Positions 1 to 9,158 of a stretch of 64,000 bases of DNA are shown here, in pieces (within the stretch, counting starts at the first letter, position 1; every line of letters starts with the position of its first letter). The notes beneath the pieces are model-generated. The model had not been told where the DNA came from. It did no database searches and saw only the letters and a program-made list of their open reading frames with translations. This stretch comes from an uncultured Phocaeicola sp. (GTDB lineage Bacteria > Bacteroidota > Bacteroidia > Bacteroidales > Bacteroidaceae). A program made the position numbers and the translations under genes. The stretch covers positions 55,117 to 119,116 of the forward strand of contig CALUJF010000003.1 in NCBI GenBank assembly GCA_944320855.1, written 5' to 3'.

Positions 1-376
1 CATTTTCAGTCAACGGTGTTTCTGGACTTGTGGAAAGTGTAAAATTATAAACACTATTGCTGATAGAACCGTCCTTGTACGGATATACTGCAGTGAAGTC
101 AACTGTTTCAACATTACCTGCCATGTCATAGGTTATAGGATTAGCAGATGTGAAACTTGTTCCGTCTTCTGTAGAGTAAAGGACGTTTGTAATATTCCCA
201 GGAGTCATGGAAATACCAATTTCGTCATTTTTCTCGAATGAAGTGTCTGTGGCACGTGAACTGATAGAGCTGCTGAACACGATGCCTTGAGTCTGATTGA
301 AATTCTCTTCTTTTGTACAAGACGTGGCCAGCAAAGTTGTTGCCAGTCCAAGGCCAAACATTAAAGTCTTTCTCAT
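1..376 (-). CDS. Fimbrillin-family lipoprotein, 5' part only
   Basis: Reads leftwards from an ATG at 374-376 and runs off the window edge, so only about 125 N-terminal residues are visible. The protein starts with a short lipoprotein signal peptide ending in LLATSCTKEE, with the lipid-accepting Cys near residue 20. It continues with an SSRATDTSF stretch and a GISM/YPYKDGS pattern typical of Mfa1/FimA-like fimbrillins. In type V pili an Arg-X site near the N-terminus is cut by an outer-membrane protease before assembly, and the Arg in SSRAT is a candidate. Its own -7 box is CAAAGTTA at 427-434 on the plus strand (TAACTTTG on the minus strand). It is divergent from the PUL to its right. Family assignment rests on N-terminal features only; stalk versus tip cannot be told. 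Confidence 0.6.
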   Translation of the reverse strand, partial: MRKTLMFGLGLATTLLATSCTKEENFNQTQGIVFSSSISSRATDTSFEKNDEIGISMTPGNITNVLYSTEDGTSFTSANPITYDMAGNVETVDFTAVYPYKDGSISNSVYNFTLSTSPETPLTEN

Positions 377-689
377 AATAAAAAATGTTTAACGATTAAA
401 CAAAAATAATTCAAAAATCACTATTGCAAAGTTATTGAATATAATATTTTAATTATGGGCTCAAATCGTAACTGTAGCACAGGTGTTTGTTATGCTATAT
501 TGCCAAAATGTTATCAATGACAGTATAATATGTAACCGGTATTCGTTATCGGTTTTCATATGCTGTTAAAACATTGTTTAAATACTATTCAAATACTGTT
601 TAAACAATATCTGAAATATAGTTTGTATATGTGTTTAGAATAAATTTGTATGTTTAGTTGAAAATTCCATCTTTCCTAATCACATTCTG

Positions 690-773
690 TAAATATAAGC
701 TATATATATGTAAATATAGTTTGTATCTTTATAAATATAACTTGTATTTATAAAAACATAAGTTGTATTTATA
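690..773. repeat. Four tandem 21-bp units (iteron-like array)
   Basis: Four imperfect 21-bp units start at 690, 711, 732 and 753. The core is AAATATARBTTGTAT-like: AAATATAAGCTATAT (691), AAATATAGTTTGTAT (712), AAATATAACTTGTAT (733), AAACATAAGTTGTAT (754). An exact extra copy of the second core lies at 614-628. Exact two-helical-turn spacing would put every copy on the same DNA face, as expected for cooperative protein binding. It lies about 250-330 bp upstream of the SusC promoter box. Confidence 0.7.
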
Positions 774-1025
774 GAAAATGAAAGCACAAGACATATTTTG
801 TGTATATATAAAACATATTTTATTATGGGATGGTATTACATGATTATATATATTGTAAGGCTGGGGTGATAGAATCCTGTTTTTTGATAAAAATGCTGTC
901 TGTACGGTATTCTGACGAGGACAGGTAACATTTTATACCATGTGTGGTAACATACGGGTACTTTACATTAACAAACATGCCATATTCGTAAAACACGTTT
1001 TAAGTTCGTGTTCTCTTATTTTCTT

Positions 1026-1033
1026 TACTTTTG
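1026..1033 (+). promoter_or_regulatory. -7 promoter box of the xyloglucan PUL
   Basis: TACTTTTG matches the Bacteroidetes TAnnTTTG box. It would start transcription about 75 nt before the SusC ATG. A good -33 box is not obvious; TTCG at 1005-1008 is a weak candidate. Confidence 0.5.
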
Positions 1034-1113
1034 CAATATGATGATTTTGGTTGATTGATATTTGTATTAATGTAAAAATATTAATTTGTTAATTTTTAAA
1101 ATGATAAACTGAA

Positions 1114-4100
1114 ATGAGAAACGAGTTTCTAAAATGTTGCAAAAACTTTTACAGTTACCGCATCGCATTGATATTTATCGTATCATGTATTGTGGGGGTG
1201 GAATTCTCTTTTGCAGAAGTTTTGCAAGAAAGGACTGTTACCGGAGTTGTAACGTCGGGAACAGATGGTGAAGCGTTAATAGGCGTGAGTGTCCAAGTTA
1301 AAGAGAGACCTCAGGTAGGAACTATTACGGATTTTGAAGGAAGGTATTCATTGCAGGCAAGATCCAATGAAACCATTGTCTTTTCTTATATCGGTTTTAA
1401 GTCTCAAGAAGTGAAGGCTTCAAAAACGGTAGTAAACGTGGAGTTGGAGGAAGACTCTGAGATTTTGGATGAAGTCGTTGTAGTGGGATACGGAACTATG
1501 AAGCGTAGCGATCTTACAGGTTCAGTGGTATCAGTAGGTGAGGATGAGATAAAACAATCCATTGTCACTTCGTTGGACCAGGCATTGCAGAGTAAGGCTG
1601 CCGGAGTATCAGTTACACAAAATTCCGGAACACCGGGTGGAGGTATATCCGTTAGTATCCGAGGTATTAACTCATTGAATGGAAATGAACCGCTTTACGT
1701 GATAGACGGTGTGGCGATTTCCGGTAACAATGATTCAAACTCCAGTGTATTGTCATCCATTAACCCTTCGGATGTTGTTTCTATGGAAATATTAAAAGAC
1801 GCATCAGCTACGGCTATTTATGGTTCGCGCGCATCTAATGGTGTGGTACTTATCACTACCAAACAGGGACAGGCCGGAAAGACGCGTATCACTTATGAAG
1901 GATATTACGGTTTGCAGCAACTTCCGAAAAAACTTGGGGTGATGAACTTGCGCGAATATGCCGAATATCAGAATCTGCGTGCGGAAGTAATCGGCTTCGG
2001 CGAACGTGCGGAATTTGCAGACATAAGCCTGTTGGGTGAAGGAACAGACTGGCAGGGGGAAATCTTCCAGAATGCGTCTATGCATAATCATCAGTTGAAT
2101 ATTTCTGGAGGAAACGACAATGTGAAATATTCTCTTTCTGCCGGATATTTGCAGCAGGAAGGTATCGCCATCGGGTCGGATTTTGAACGTTTCTCCGCTC
2201 GTGTTAATATGGACAATAAAATAACGAAATGGTTATCAACAGGTCTGAGAGCTTCTGTGGCGCAAACTACACAGAATAATACGATAGACAGCGGTAATAT
2301 CATCCGTACTGCCATAGAACAGTTGCCTGATACTCCTGCACGAAATCCGGATGGAAGCTGGGGAGCACAGGCAGAAAATATGTATGGTACTTATTTCTCT
2401 AACCCTGTAGCAGAAGCACTCATGCGTGAAAACTATAACAGGGGATTGCAGATGTATGTTGACTTTTTTGCAGATGTGACATTATGGAAAGGGCTGGTGT
2501 TCCGTGCTGAATATGCAGGAAACTATTATTACAGCAATACTTATCAATATACTCCGTCGTATGACTATGGACATTACGTACAGTCATCTACAGGAAGCCG
2601 TGGCGCAAATAACGGTTCAAACTGGACTCTAAAAACTTATCTGACATACAATGGCACATTTGGAAAACATAATATTTCCGTCATGGCAGGTCATGAAGCT
2701 CAGGAAAATAGTTATGAAACTCTTTATGCAAGTCGAGATAATTATTTGTTCAATACTATTCATGAGTTGAATATGGGAGATTCTTCTACAGCCAAAAACA
2801 GTAGCGGAAGAGGTTCTTCGGCCATTGAATCATATTATGGACGATTGAATTACGGATATGACGACCGTTACCTGGCTACTTTCACTGTACGTGGAGATGG
2901 TTCCTCCAGTTTCGGTCCGGCAAACCGTTGGGGCGTATTTCCATCAATGGCACTTGCATGGAAAATAAATAACGAGAAATTCCTGAAAGGAGTGAAATGG
3001 CTTAATAACCTGAAATTGAGGTTGGGTTGGGGACTTGTAGGTAACCAGTCGGCTTCAAGTTATGCTTACGGGGTAACAATGTCTTCGGCTGCCAGTATTT
3101 GGGGAACCGGATTCTACGCAGGAAACTACCCTAACGACAAATTGAAATGGGAAGAAACCAGAGCATGGAACGCTGGTCTTGATTTGAATCTTTTCGACAA
3201 TCGGGTTGAGTTCATCTTCGATACTTATCTGAAGAATACAGATAACTTGCTGATGCGAGCCTCATTACCGTCATATGTAGCAGGAATTATCAATTCGCCA
3301 TGGGTGAATGCCGGCGCAATGGAAAACAAGGGTGCCGAATTTACATTAAACACAGTGAATATATCCAAAAAGGACTTCACATGGCGTACCGGAATTACCA
3401 TCTCATTCAATAAGAACAAGATAACTAAACTTTATACTGAAACGGCAGGGCTTTCGGGAAAGGTTGACCAATCACAGACACTGACTTACTCTACGGTAGG
3501 ACAGCCGGTAGGGCAATACTATGGATATAAGGTAGTTGGAATGTTCAAAGAGGAAAGTGATTTTTATCAGCGTGATGCGGACGGAAACTTCCTGCTCGAC
3601 AAGAATGGTAACAGGCTTTCGGTTGCACTTCCGGAAAACCAGCATATAGCCAAAGATGAAGTTTGGGTAGGTGACTATATCTTTGAGGATTTGAACGGTG
3701 ACGGAGTTATTGACGAACAGGATCGTACATATCTTGGAAATCCTGAACCTAAGTTCTCTTACGGTTTCAACAACACTTTTACTTATAAGGGTTTCGACAT
3801 GAATATCTTCATCAACGGTGTGTATGGCAACAAACTTGTAAACCTGTTCCGCCAGGACTTTACAAATCCTATGCGTAACAGTAACCTGCTTAAGGAAGCT
3901 ACAGGCATAGCACATGTAGAACTGATTGACCCGGCACAGCCGGAGGAAATTTGGAATGTACGTGTATCCAATCCGGAATCGGCTACAGTCCAGCGTCTCA
4001 ATACGGCGGATGGTAACGACAACAATCGTATGAGCAGCCGTTTTGTAGAGGATGGCTCATACCTGCGAATCAAGAACATCTCGCTGGGATATACTTTTCC

Positions 4101-4299
4101 GCAAAAATGGACTCGAAAATGGCATATTGAGAATCTGCGTATATATATGAACATACAAAATGCGTTTACTTTTACCAAGTATAAGGGATATGACCCTGAA
4201 GTCGGAGCGTATAACTACGATGTGTTGCTTCGTGGTGTGGATTATGCGCGTTACCCGTCACAACGCATTTATACTGTCGGATTAAATCTTAGTTTCTAA
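1114..4299 (+). CDS. SusC-like TonB-dependent outer-membrane transporter (PUL 1)
   Basis: 1061 residues, normal for a SusC/RagA transporter that imports oligosaccharides with energy from TonB-ExbBD. A signal sequence (hydrophobic stretch about 17-34, ending FSFAE) precedes a carboxypeptidase-D-regulatory-like domain (about 41-120). The hallmark DEVVVVGYGTMKRSDLTGSV-type TonB box and plug start follow near 122. The plug has SVSIRGINS and PLYVIDGV, and the C-terminus ends in an aromatic barrel strand (VGLNLSF). It is the first gene of the operon; the SusD partner starts 19 bp downstream. Substrate is inferred from neighbours, probably xyloglucan oligosaccharides. A single dominant start is supported by the signal peptide. 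Confidence 0.93.
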   Translation: MRNEFLKCCKNFYSYRIALIFIVSCIVGVEFSFAEVLQERTVTGVVTSGTDGEALIGVSVQVKERPQVGTITDFEGRYSLQARSNETIVFSYIGFKSQEVKASKTVVNVELEEDSEILDEVVVVGYGTMKRSDLTGSVVSVGEDEIKQSIVTSLDQALQSKAAGVSVTQNSGTPGGGISVSIRGINSLNGNEPLYVIDGVAISGNNDSNSSVLSSINPSDVVSMEILKDASATAIYGSRASNGVVLITTKQGQAGKTRITYEGYYGLQQLPKKLGVMNLREYAEYQNLRAEVIGFGERAEFADISLLGEGTDWQGEIFQNASMHNHQLNISGGNDNVKYSLSAGYLQQEGIAIGSDFERFSARVNMDNKITKWLSTGLRASVAQTTQNNTIDSGNIIRTAIEQLPDTPARNPDGSWGAQAENMYGTYFSNPVAEALMRENYNRGLQMYVDFFADVTLWKGLVFRAEYAGNYYYSNTYQYTPSYDYGHYVQSSTGSRGANNGSNWTLKTYLTYNGTFGKHNISVMAGHEAQENSYETLYASRDNYLFNTIHELNMGDSSTAKNSSGRGSSAIESYYGRLNYGYDDRYLATFTVRGDGSSSFGPANRWGVFPSMALAWKINNEKFLKGVKWLNNLKLRLGWGLVGNQSASSYAYGVTMSSAASIWGTGFYAGNYPNDKLKWEETRAWNAGLDLNLFDNRVEFIFDTYLKNTDNLLMRASLPSYVAGIINSPWVNAGAMENKGAEFTLNTVNISKKDFTWRTGITISFNKNKITKLYTETAGLSGKVDQSQTLTYSTVGQPVGQYYGYKVVGMFKEESDFYQRDADGNFLLDKNGNRLSVALPENQHIAKDEVWVGDYIFEDLNGDGVIDEQDRTYLGNPEPKFSYGFNNTFTYKGFDMNIFINGVYGNKLVNLFRQDFTNPMRNSNLLKEATGIAHVELIDPAQPEEIWNVRVSNPESATVQRLNTADGNDNNRMSSRFVEDGSYLRIKNISLGYTFPQKWTRKWHIENLRIYMNIQNAFTFTKYKGYDPEVGAYNYDVLLRGVDYARYPSQRIYTVGLNLSF

Positions 4300-4318
4300 C
4301 CTTAATAACATTACAGCA

Positions 4319-5974
4319 ATGAAAAGTAAAACCAAAATATTATCGAGCCTTGTCCTTATGGCAGGAATCCTGACAGGATGCAGTGACAGTTTCCTTGAGA
4401 GGACACCTGAAGGCTCATATGCGGACGTGATTTTCTATACTTCCGACGAAGCATTGGAAGCGGCTACCGCACCACTTTATAACCGTGCGTGGTTCGACTA
4501 TAACCAGCGTGCTATTGTTCCCATTGGAAGCGGACGTGCCAATGATATGTATAGCCCGTGGGGAAATCCGGAATTTACGACCTTTCAAGTGACAGCTCTT
4601 AACGAACTTCTGTCCGCAGCGTGGAAATCATTCTATTCTGTAATCACCATGTCGAATTCTGTTATTTCTGATGTAAAAGAAAAAACGACCGGAGATGTGA
4701 GCGAAGAGGCGAAAAAGAAAGCTATCGCCGAAGCGCGTTTGATGCGAGGATGTGCCTATTTCTATATGTTGCGCGCATGGGGACCGGTCATTCTTATCGA
4801 GGACAATCAGACCGTAGTGGATAATCCTGTCGTCCCATTAAATCGTGAGGAAGATGTATTCCAGTTCATCATAAATGATTTGACTTATGCGGCAGAGAAT
4901 TTACCGGAAAAAGGAGACCAACCTGGACGTGCCACCTGCTGGGCGGCTAAAGGAATGCTTGCCAAAGTTTATCTGGCACGTTCAGGATGGAGGAAAGGCG
5001 GACAGCGTGACAATGCCGACCTGGAACTGGCAAAGCAGTATGCGGCTGATGTATGCGACAACAGCGGTTTGGAACTTATGCCAGATTATGAAGATTTATT
5101 CAAATACAAACAGAACAACAATCAGGAGTCACTGTTAGCCATGCAGTGGGTACCGCTGGGTGAATGGGGAGTATGCAACACCTTGTTTGCAGACCTGGCA
5201 TTTTCTACCGAAGTAACGGGAGGGGTGAACGTATGGGGTACTTATTCGGCTAGTGTAGAGATGTTGGAAATATATAATGAGGAGCCTGGAGACACACTGC
5301 GTAGAAATGCCACTTTCTTTACTCAAGGAACATATTATGATTATATTTGTATTTCGGAAGGCGGATATACTTATGATGATACCGGGGCTCCTATAAAGAA
5401 AGGAGTTGTAGGAGGGCCTGATGATGACAATGACGGATACGTGCAGTCTATGAACTCTCCGCTAAACACTTATATTCTGCGTCTGGCAGATGTGTATCTG
5501 ACATATGCTGAGGCTTGTCTGGGCAACAATGAGAAATTGACAGAGGGACCGGGACTGGAATATTTTAACAAGGTAAGATATCGTGCTTTTAACGGGAAAG
5601 GTGATTGGGAGAAAACGTCCATTGACTTTGAAGATATCATACGTGAACGACGAGTAGAATTCTGTATGGAATATTGCAACTGGTACGACATGGTATCATG
5701 GTACTGCTGGAAACCGGATTACATGCTGAAATATTTCAACAGCCAGAAGCGCGGAGAGCGGGCTACTGTGATAATGATAGATAAATACCAGGCAGGAAGA
5801 CTGCTTCTTGGAACTAAAGACTACACCGGAGAATTCCATGAAGGAGAATACGAGAAACCGCAAATAGAAATTAATATTGCCGATGATGACATTTTCTTTC
5901 CGTATCCGGAGTCGGAAGTTATCCAGAATCCGTTGCTGAAGGAAGAACCTGTTCCTTATAATTTTAACGAATAA
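4319..5974 (+). CDS. SusD-like surface glycan-binding lipoprotein (PUL 1)
   Basis: 551-residue SusD/RagB protein that caps the SusC channel and binds incoming glycan. The signal peptide ends in a lipobox (GILTGC, Cys near 21). The SusD fold is shown by the TPR-rich N-terminal half with EARLMRGCAYFYMLRAWGPV, and by the C-terminal VRYRAFNGKGDW and FEDIIRERRVEFCMEYCNWYDMVSW motifs, which are characteristic of the family. The gene follows SusC by 19 bp and precedes the IPT/TIG protein by 11 bp, so it is part of the same transcript. Nothing looks truncated. Confidence 0.93.
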   Translation: MKSKTKILSSLVLMAGILTGCSDSFLERTPEGSYADVIFYTSDEALEAATAPLYNRAWFDYNQRAIVPIGSGRANDMYSPWGNPEFTTFQVTALNELLSAAWKSFYSVITMSNSVISDVKEKTTGDVSEEAKKKAIAEARLMRGCAYFYMLRAWGPVILIEDNQTVVDNPVVPLNREEDVFQFIINDLTYAAENLPEKGDQPGRATCWAAKGMLAKVYLARSGWRKGGQRDNADLELAKQYAADVCDNSGLELMPDYEDLFKYKQNNNQESLLAMQWVPLGEWGVCNTLFADLAFSTEVTGGVNVWGTYSASVEMLEIYNEEPGDTLRRNATFFTQGTYYDYICISEGGYTYDDTGAPIKKGVVGGPDDDNDGYVQSMNSPLNTYILRLADVYLTYAEACLGNNEKLTEGPGLEYFNKVRYRAFNGKGDWEKTSIDFEDIIRERRVEFCMEYCNWYDMVSWYCWKPDYMLKYFNSQKRGERATVIMIDKYQAGRLLLGTKDYTGEFHEGEYEKPQIEINIADDDIFFPYPESEVIQNPLLKEEPVPYNFNE

Positions 5975-5985
5975 TTTCATAGACC

Positions 5986-7485
5986 ATGAGAAAACTGAAA
6001 AATATAATAGAAAATGCAGGATGCTTGATATTGTTCTTGTTAATATTCGCATCTGTTGTGATAACTCCGTCTTGTAAGGAGGACGGGGGAGCGGATGGGG
6101 CTCCGGTTATACACTATCTGCGTGTGACAGACCCTTCGCTGGCTGACAGCACTTTTACCGATGTTAGTCCCGGTTCGATGATTGTAGTTGTTGGGGAGAA
6201 CCTGAATGGGGTGAGGAAGGTATATATCAATAATCAGGAAATAAGCTTTAATGCCAATTACGGAACTTCTACCAGTCTGATTATTACGGTACCTGCTGAT
6301 GAAGACTTCTTGTTGTCAGGATCGAATCCTGACATCCCGTCCGAGTTGCGTATTGTAACAGACCACGGGGTGGCCACTTATCCGATGCATGTGCTTTCAC
6401 CCGGACCGGTCATTTCCTATATATCGGCCTTTTATCCGATTGACCCGGGAGATGAGATAAGCCTGATTGGTGAAAACTTTTATGAAATCAAACGGATTTA
6501 CTTCACCAAAGACTCTGTTGAAGTGACATTGCCTATCACGGATTATCAGGTAAGTGCTGACTATGAACGTGTTACTTTTTCCGCTGCTGATGTGATGAAA
6601 GAAGGTTATATAATAATGGAGTGCTATACTAGCGATGCCAGCATCGAGTTTGTGTACGACGGCCCTAAACCTGTCATAACCGGCATCAGTTCTACCATGC
6701 CGGTTGTAGGAAGTAAAGTAACTATCGTTGGAAAGAACTTCATAGATGTGTCAGGAATAGATATAAATGGCGAAATCGCTGTTCCGCAAGAAGATATAGA
6801 AGTTTCGGAATCGTTCAACACGATTACTTTCACCATGCCTTCGGCACCTACAAGTCAGGGTAAGATTTCAGTAACAGCCATAGGAGGAACCACTGAAATG
6901 GACAACTTCTATCCTCTTGAGAATGTGATAATAGATTATGACGGAAGAGGTGGCCTTGACCCGAACTGGAGCGGAGCCAATCTGGGATTATTTGTGGCAG
7001 ACGGAAAGGATGCTCCTTACACTTCTACCGGAAATTGTACTGGTATGAAAGGAACTATAGATTCTGCTACACAATGGTGGTGGCAACAAGTGCTTAATAA
7101 ACCTGTCTGGCCGAGATCAAGTGTAATACCGGACAATGCCAAGATTTCAGAACTTGAACTGCAGTTCGAGTGTTATTTAGGTGAAAAAATGGAAGGTCCT
7201 GTTATCCAGATTACAATGGGAGAAGGAGCTGGTGACGATGTATTTACCTTGACCGGTTATGTCCCTGTCAGCGCTTTCACAGGAAAAACAGAAATAGGGA
7301 AATGGATGCAGTGCAGTATTCCATTGGAGTCGCTTGTGGAAGAAAACTTATGGAAAGACTTCATTGCAAATCATAAAGAGGTTTTGAATCTCTATGTCAC
7401 TTATCCGAACTGCCCAGATGAAACCAAAGTGGAAATCTATCTGGATAATTTCCGCATTATGCCAATTCAAAAAACAAAAGACTAA
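5986..7485 (+). CDS. Surface glycan-binding protein with IPT/TIG repeats (SGBP-B-like)
   Basis: 499-residue lipoprotein whose mature start is CKED, a Lys-acidic pattern that matches Bacteroides surface lipoprotein export signals. Three Ig-like IPT/TIG modules follow (about 40-130, 138-225 and 228-310; motifs GSMIVVVGENL, GDEISLIGENF, GSKVTIVGKNF). They end in a C-terminal glycan-binding domain that starts at VIIDYDGRGG and finishes with YLDNFRIMP. This architecture matches SGBP-B of Bacteroides xyloglucan loci. There it is an extended surface spacer presenting a distal xyloglucan-binding platform. Aromatic residues such as WWWQQVLNKPVWP may line the site. Position between SusD and GH5 is the same logic as in known loci. 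Ligand is an inference from family and context. Confidence 0.85.
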   Translation: MRKLKNIIENAGCLILFLLIFASVVITPSCKEDGGADGAPVIHYLRVTDPSLADSTFTDVSPGSMIVVVGENLNGVRKVYINNQEISFNANYGTSTSLIITVPADEDFLLSGSNPDIPSELRIVTDHGVATYPMHVLSPGPVISYISAFYPIDPGDEISLIGENFYEIKRIYFTKDSVEVTLPITDYQVSADYERVTFSAADVMKEGYIIMECYTSDASIEFVYDGPKPVITGISSTMPVVGSKVTIVGKNFIDVSGIDINGEIAVPQEDIEVSESFNTITFTMPSAPTSQGKISVTAIGGTTEMDNFYPLENVIIDYDGRGGLDPNWSGANLGLFVADGKDAPYTSTGNCTGMKGTIDSATQWWWQQVLNKPVWPRSSVIPDNAKISELELQFECYLGEKMEGPVIQITMGEGAGDDVFTLTGYVPVSAFTGKTEIGKWMQCSIPLESLVEENLWKDFIANHKEVLNLYVTYPNCPDETKVEIYLDNFRIMPIQKTKD

Positions 7486-7498
7486 AATTAATTAACTT

Positions 7499-9034
7499 AT
7501 GAAAAAGAACTATATATATTTATTCTTCATCCTTTTTGTAACAATATTGCAAGGATGCAAGGATGACAGCATAGTTAAGGGAGCCGAGTTTTCCCTTAGC
7601 CGCGACGGGCAGGAAGTAACTGATTTTTCGTTCGGTTACGGACAAGGACACATTATGGTGGCTCTTGCTTCAAGCACTGGCTGGACATTGGAAAGTGACC
7701 AGACGTGGTGTACTTTGTCTAACGTCTCAGGTAAAGCCACTAAAGAACAGTACATAAAAATAACTTATGAAAGAAATACAGGCGAACAGGCGCGTAAGGC
7801 TACAATCACAATGAATGCTGGTGGAAACATAAAACAATACGCTGTGACACAAGGCTCCAAATACGATACGATATATCCTGAAGGTATGGAGAAGGATGCA
7901 ATAGAAGTTGCCAAATCAATTGCTATAGGATGGAATTTAGGTAATACGCTTGAAGCACCTGACGGAGAGAATACTTGGGGAGCACCTACTACAACCCAAA
8001 CTATTATTAATAAAGTAAAGGAGATGGGTTTCAATGCAGTACGTATTCCGTGTGCATGGAATCAGCCGCAATATCTGGAAGCGGATGGAAAGACACTCAA
8101 GACTGATTGGTTAGACCATGTGAAAGAAATAGTTGATTTCTGTCAGAATGCAGACATGTATGCCATTGTAAATATTCACTGGGATGGAGGATGGCAGGAT
8201 CAGAGTTGTGATGCTTCTGCTCTGACAGCAGACTCTATAGCTACAGTAGAGGCTAAAGTCTATGATTTTTGGACACAAATTGCTACTGCATTCCGTGATT
8301 ATGACGGACGTCTTTTGTTTGCTGGAGCAAATGAACCTGCTGTTGCAAATCGTGAAGATATGGCTGTTTTACGTCGTTACGAACAAGCTTTTGTGAATGC
8401 GGTACGTGATACGGGAGGAAACAATACTTATCGTAATTTGATAGTCCAGGGACCTGATACTAATATAGATAAGACATACGATTGGTTTGAACTTCCTGAA
8501 GACCCTACTCCTGCACGTTTGATGGTAGAAGTACATTACTATACACCGTTTAATTTCTGCCTTAACGATCCATCCAATGAATTGGCTGACAGAATGACTT
8601 ACTTTTGGGGTGAACCTTACGAACAGTATGCCCTTGAATATATGGACGGAAAATTCGATTATGACAATCAGGAGGGATACGTGCATGAGCAGATGAACAA
8701 GATGAAGACAAAGTTCGTTGACCTGGGAGTTCCTGTAATCATCGGAGAGTTTGGTCTGGCATATCGTGAATATGAAAATGACCCATTGCTTGAAGACTAT
8801 AAGAACTATGACAAGATTGTAGCCAATATGGATATGCTTCAGGAAAAATGTGAAGAGTCTGAAGGCTATTTCCTCGGTTATGTAGCAGAGCAGGCGAAAA
8901 ATTATGGCTGTGTCCCATTCCTGTGGGATATTCAGGGCGCGCGTTTCTTTGACCGTAACACATTGGATATTATAGTACCAGTAATTCATCAAATGCTGAT
9001 GGATGGTGCGGCAAAAGGACAGTATCCTTATTGA
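7499..9034 (+). CDS. BACON-GH5 (subfamily 4-like) endo-glucanase, surface lipoprotein
   Basis: 511 residues. The signal peptide ends at QGC with CKDD following, a surface-export type signal. A BACON domain (about 30-120, SGWTLESDQTWCTLSN and ITQG-like end) precedes a GH5 barrel (about 130-505). Barrel motifs are IGWNLGNTLEA, FNAVRIPCAW and NIHWDGG. The acid/base Glu279 lies in GANEP and the nucleophile Glu417 in IIGEFG. BACON-GH5_4 is the layout of the endo-xyloglucanase BoGH5A of Bacteroides ovatus, so it probably makes the first backbone cut at the cell surface. Mixed-linkage glucan or glucomannan activity cannot be excluded from sequence. Same operon; a strong hairpin follows the stop. Confidence 0.88.
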   Translation: MKKNYIYLFFILFVTILQGCKDDSIVKGAEFSLSRDGQEVTDFSFGYGQGHIMVALASSTGWTLESDQTWCTLSNVSGKATKEQYIKITYERNTGEQARKATITMNAGGNIKQYAVTQGSKYDTIYPEGMEKDAIEVAKSIAIGWNLGNTLEAPDGENTWGAPTTTQTIINKVKEMGFNAVRIPCAWNQPQYLEADGKTLKTDWLDHVKEIVDFCQNADMYAIVNIHWDGGWQDQSCDASALTADSIATVEAKVYDFWTQIATAFRDYDGRLLFAGANEPAVANREDMAVLRRYEQAFVNAVRDTGGNNTYRNLIVQGPDTNIDKTYDWFELPEDPTPARLMVEVHYYTPFNFCLNDPSNELADRMTYFWGEPYEQYALEYMDGKFDYDNQEGYVHEQMNKMKTKFVDLGVPVIIGEFGLAYREYENDPLLEDYKNYDKIVANMDMLQEKCEESEGYFLGYVAEQAKNYGCVPFLWDIQGARFFDRNTLDIIVPVIHQMLMDGAAKGQYPY

Positions 9035-9053
9035 TAATAACAGATTTTTGGAT

Positions 9054-9111
9054 GACACAGAGACACAACACCACAAAGTATTAATTGGTTGTAAACCAGT
9101 GTCTCTGTGTC
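9054..9111 (+). terminator. Hairpin inside PUL 1 operon
   Basis: A perfect 13-bp stem, GACACAGAGACAC (9054-9066) with GTGTCTCTGTGTC (9099-9111), has a 32-nt loop and is followed by TTTTGTTT. It could be a partial terminator lowering expression of the downstream enzymes, or a 3'-end stabiliser of the SusC-to-GH5 message. Confidence 0.55.
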
Positions 9112-9158
9112 TTTTGTTTAACCTGACTATAATAGCTGAATAAGAAAAACTGAAATCC

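Larger units (their letters stand above)
377..1113. other. 737-bp AT-rich regulatory gap without genes
   Basis: No plausible ORF. It holds the minus-strand promoter of the fimbrillin gene near 427-434, a 10-bp inverted repeat ATTGTTTAAA (573-582) with TTTAAACAAT (599-608), a tandem 21-bp array at 690-773, an isolated copy of the same motif at 614-628, and the -7 box of the xyloglucan PUL at 1026-1033. The density of repeats suggests binding sites for a regulator encoded outside the window. Confidence 0.6.
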
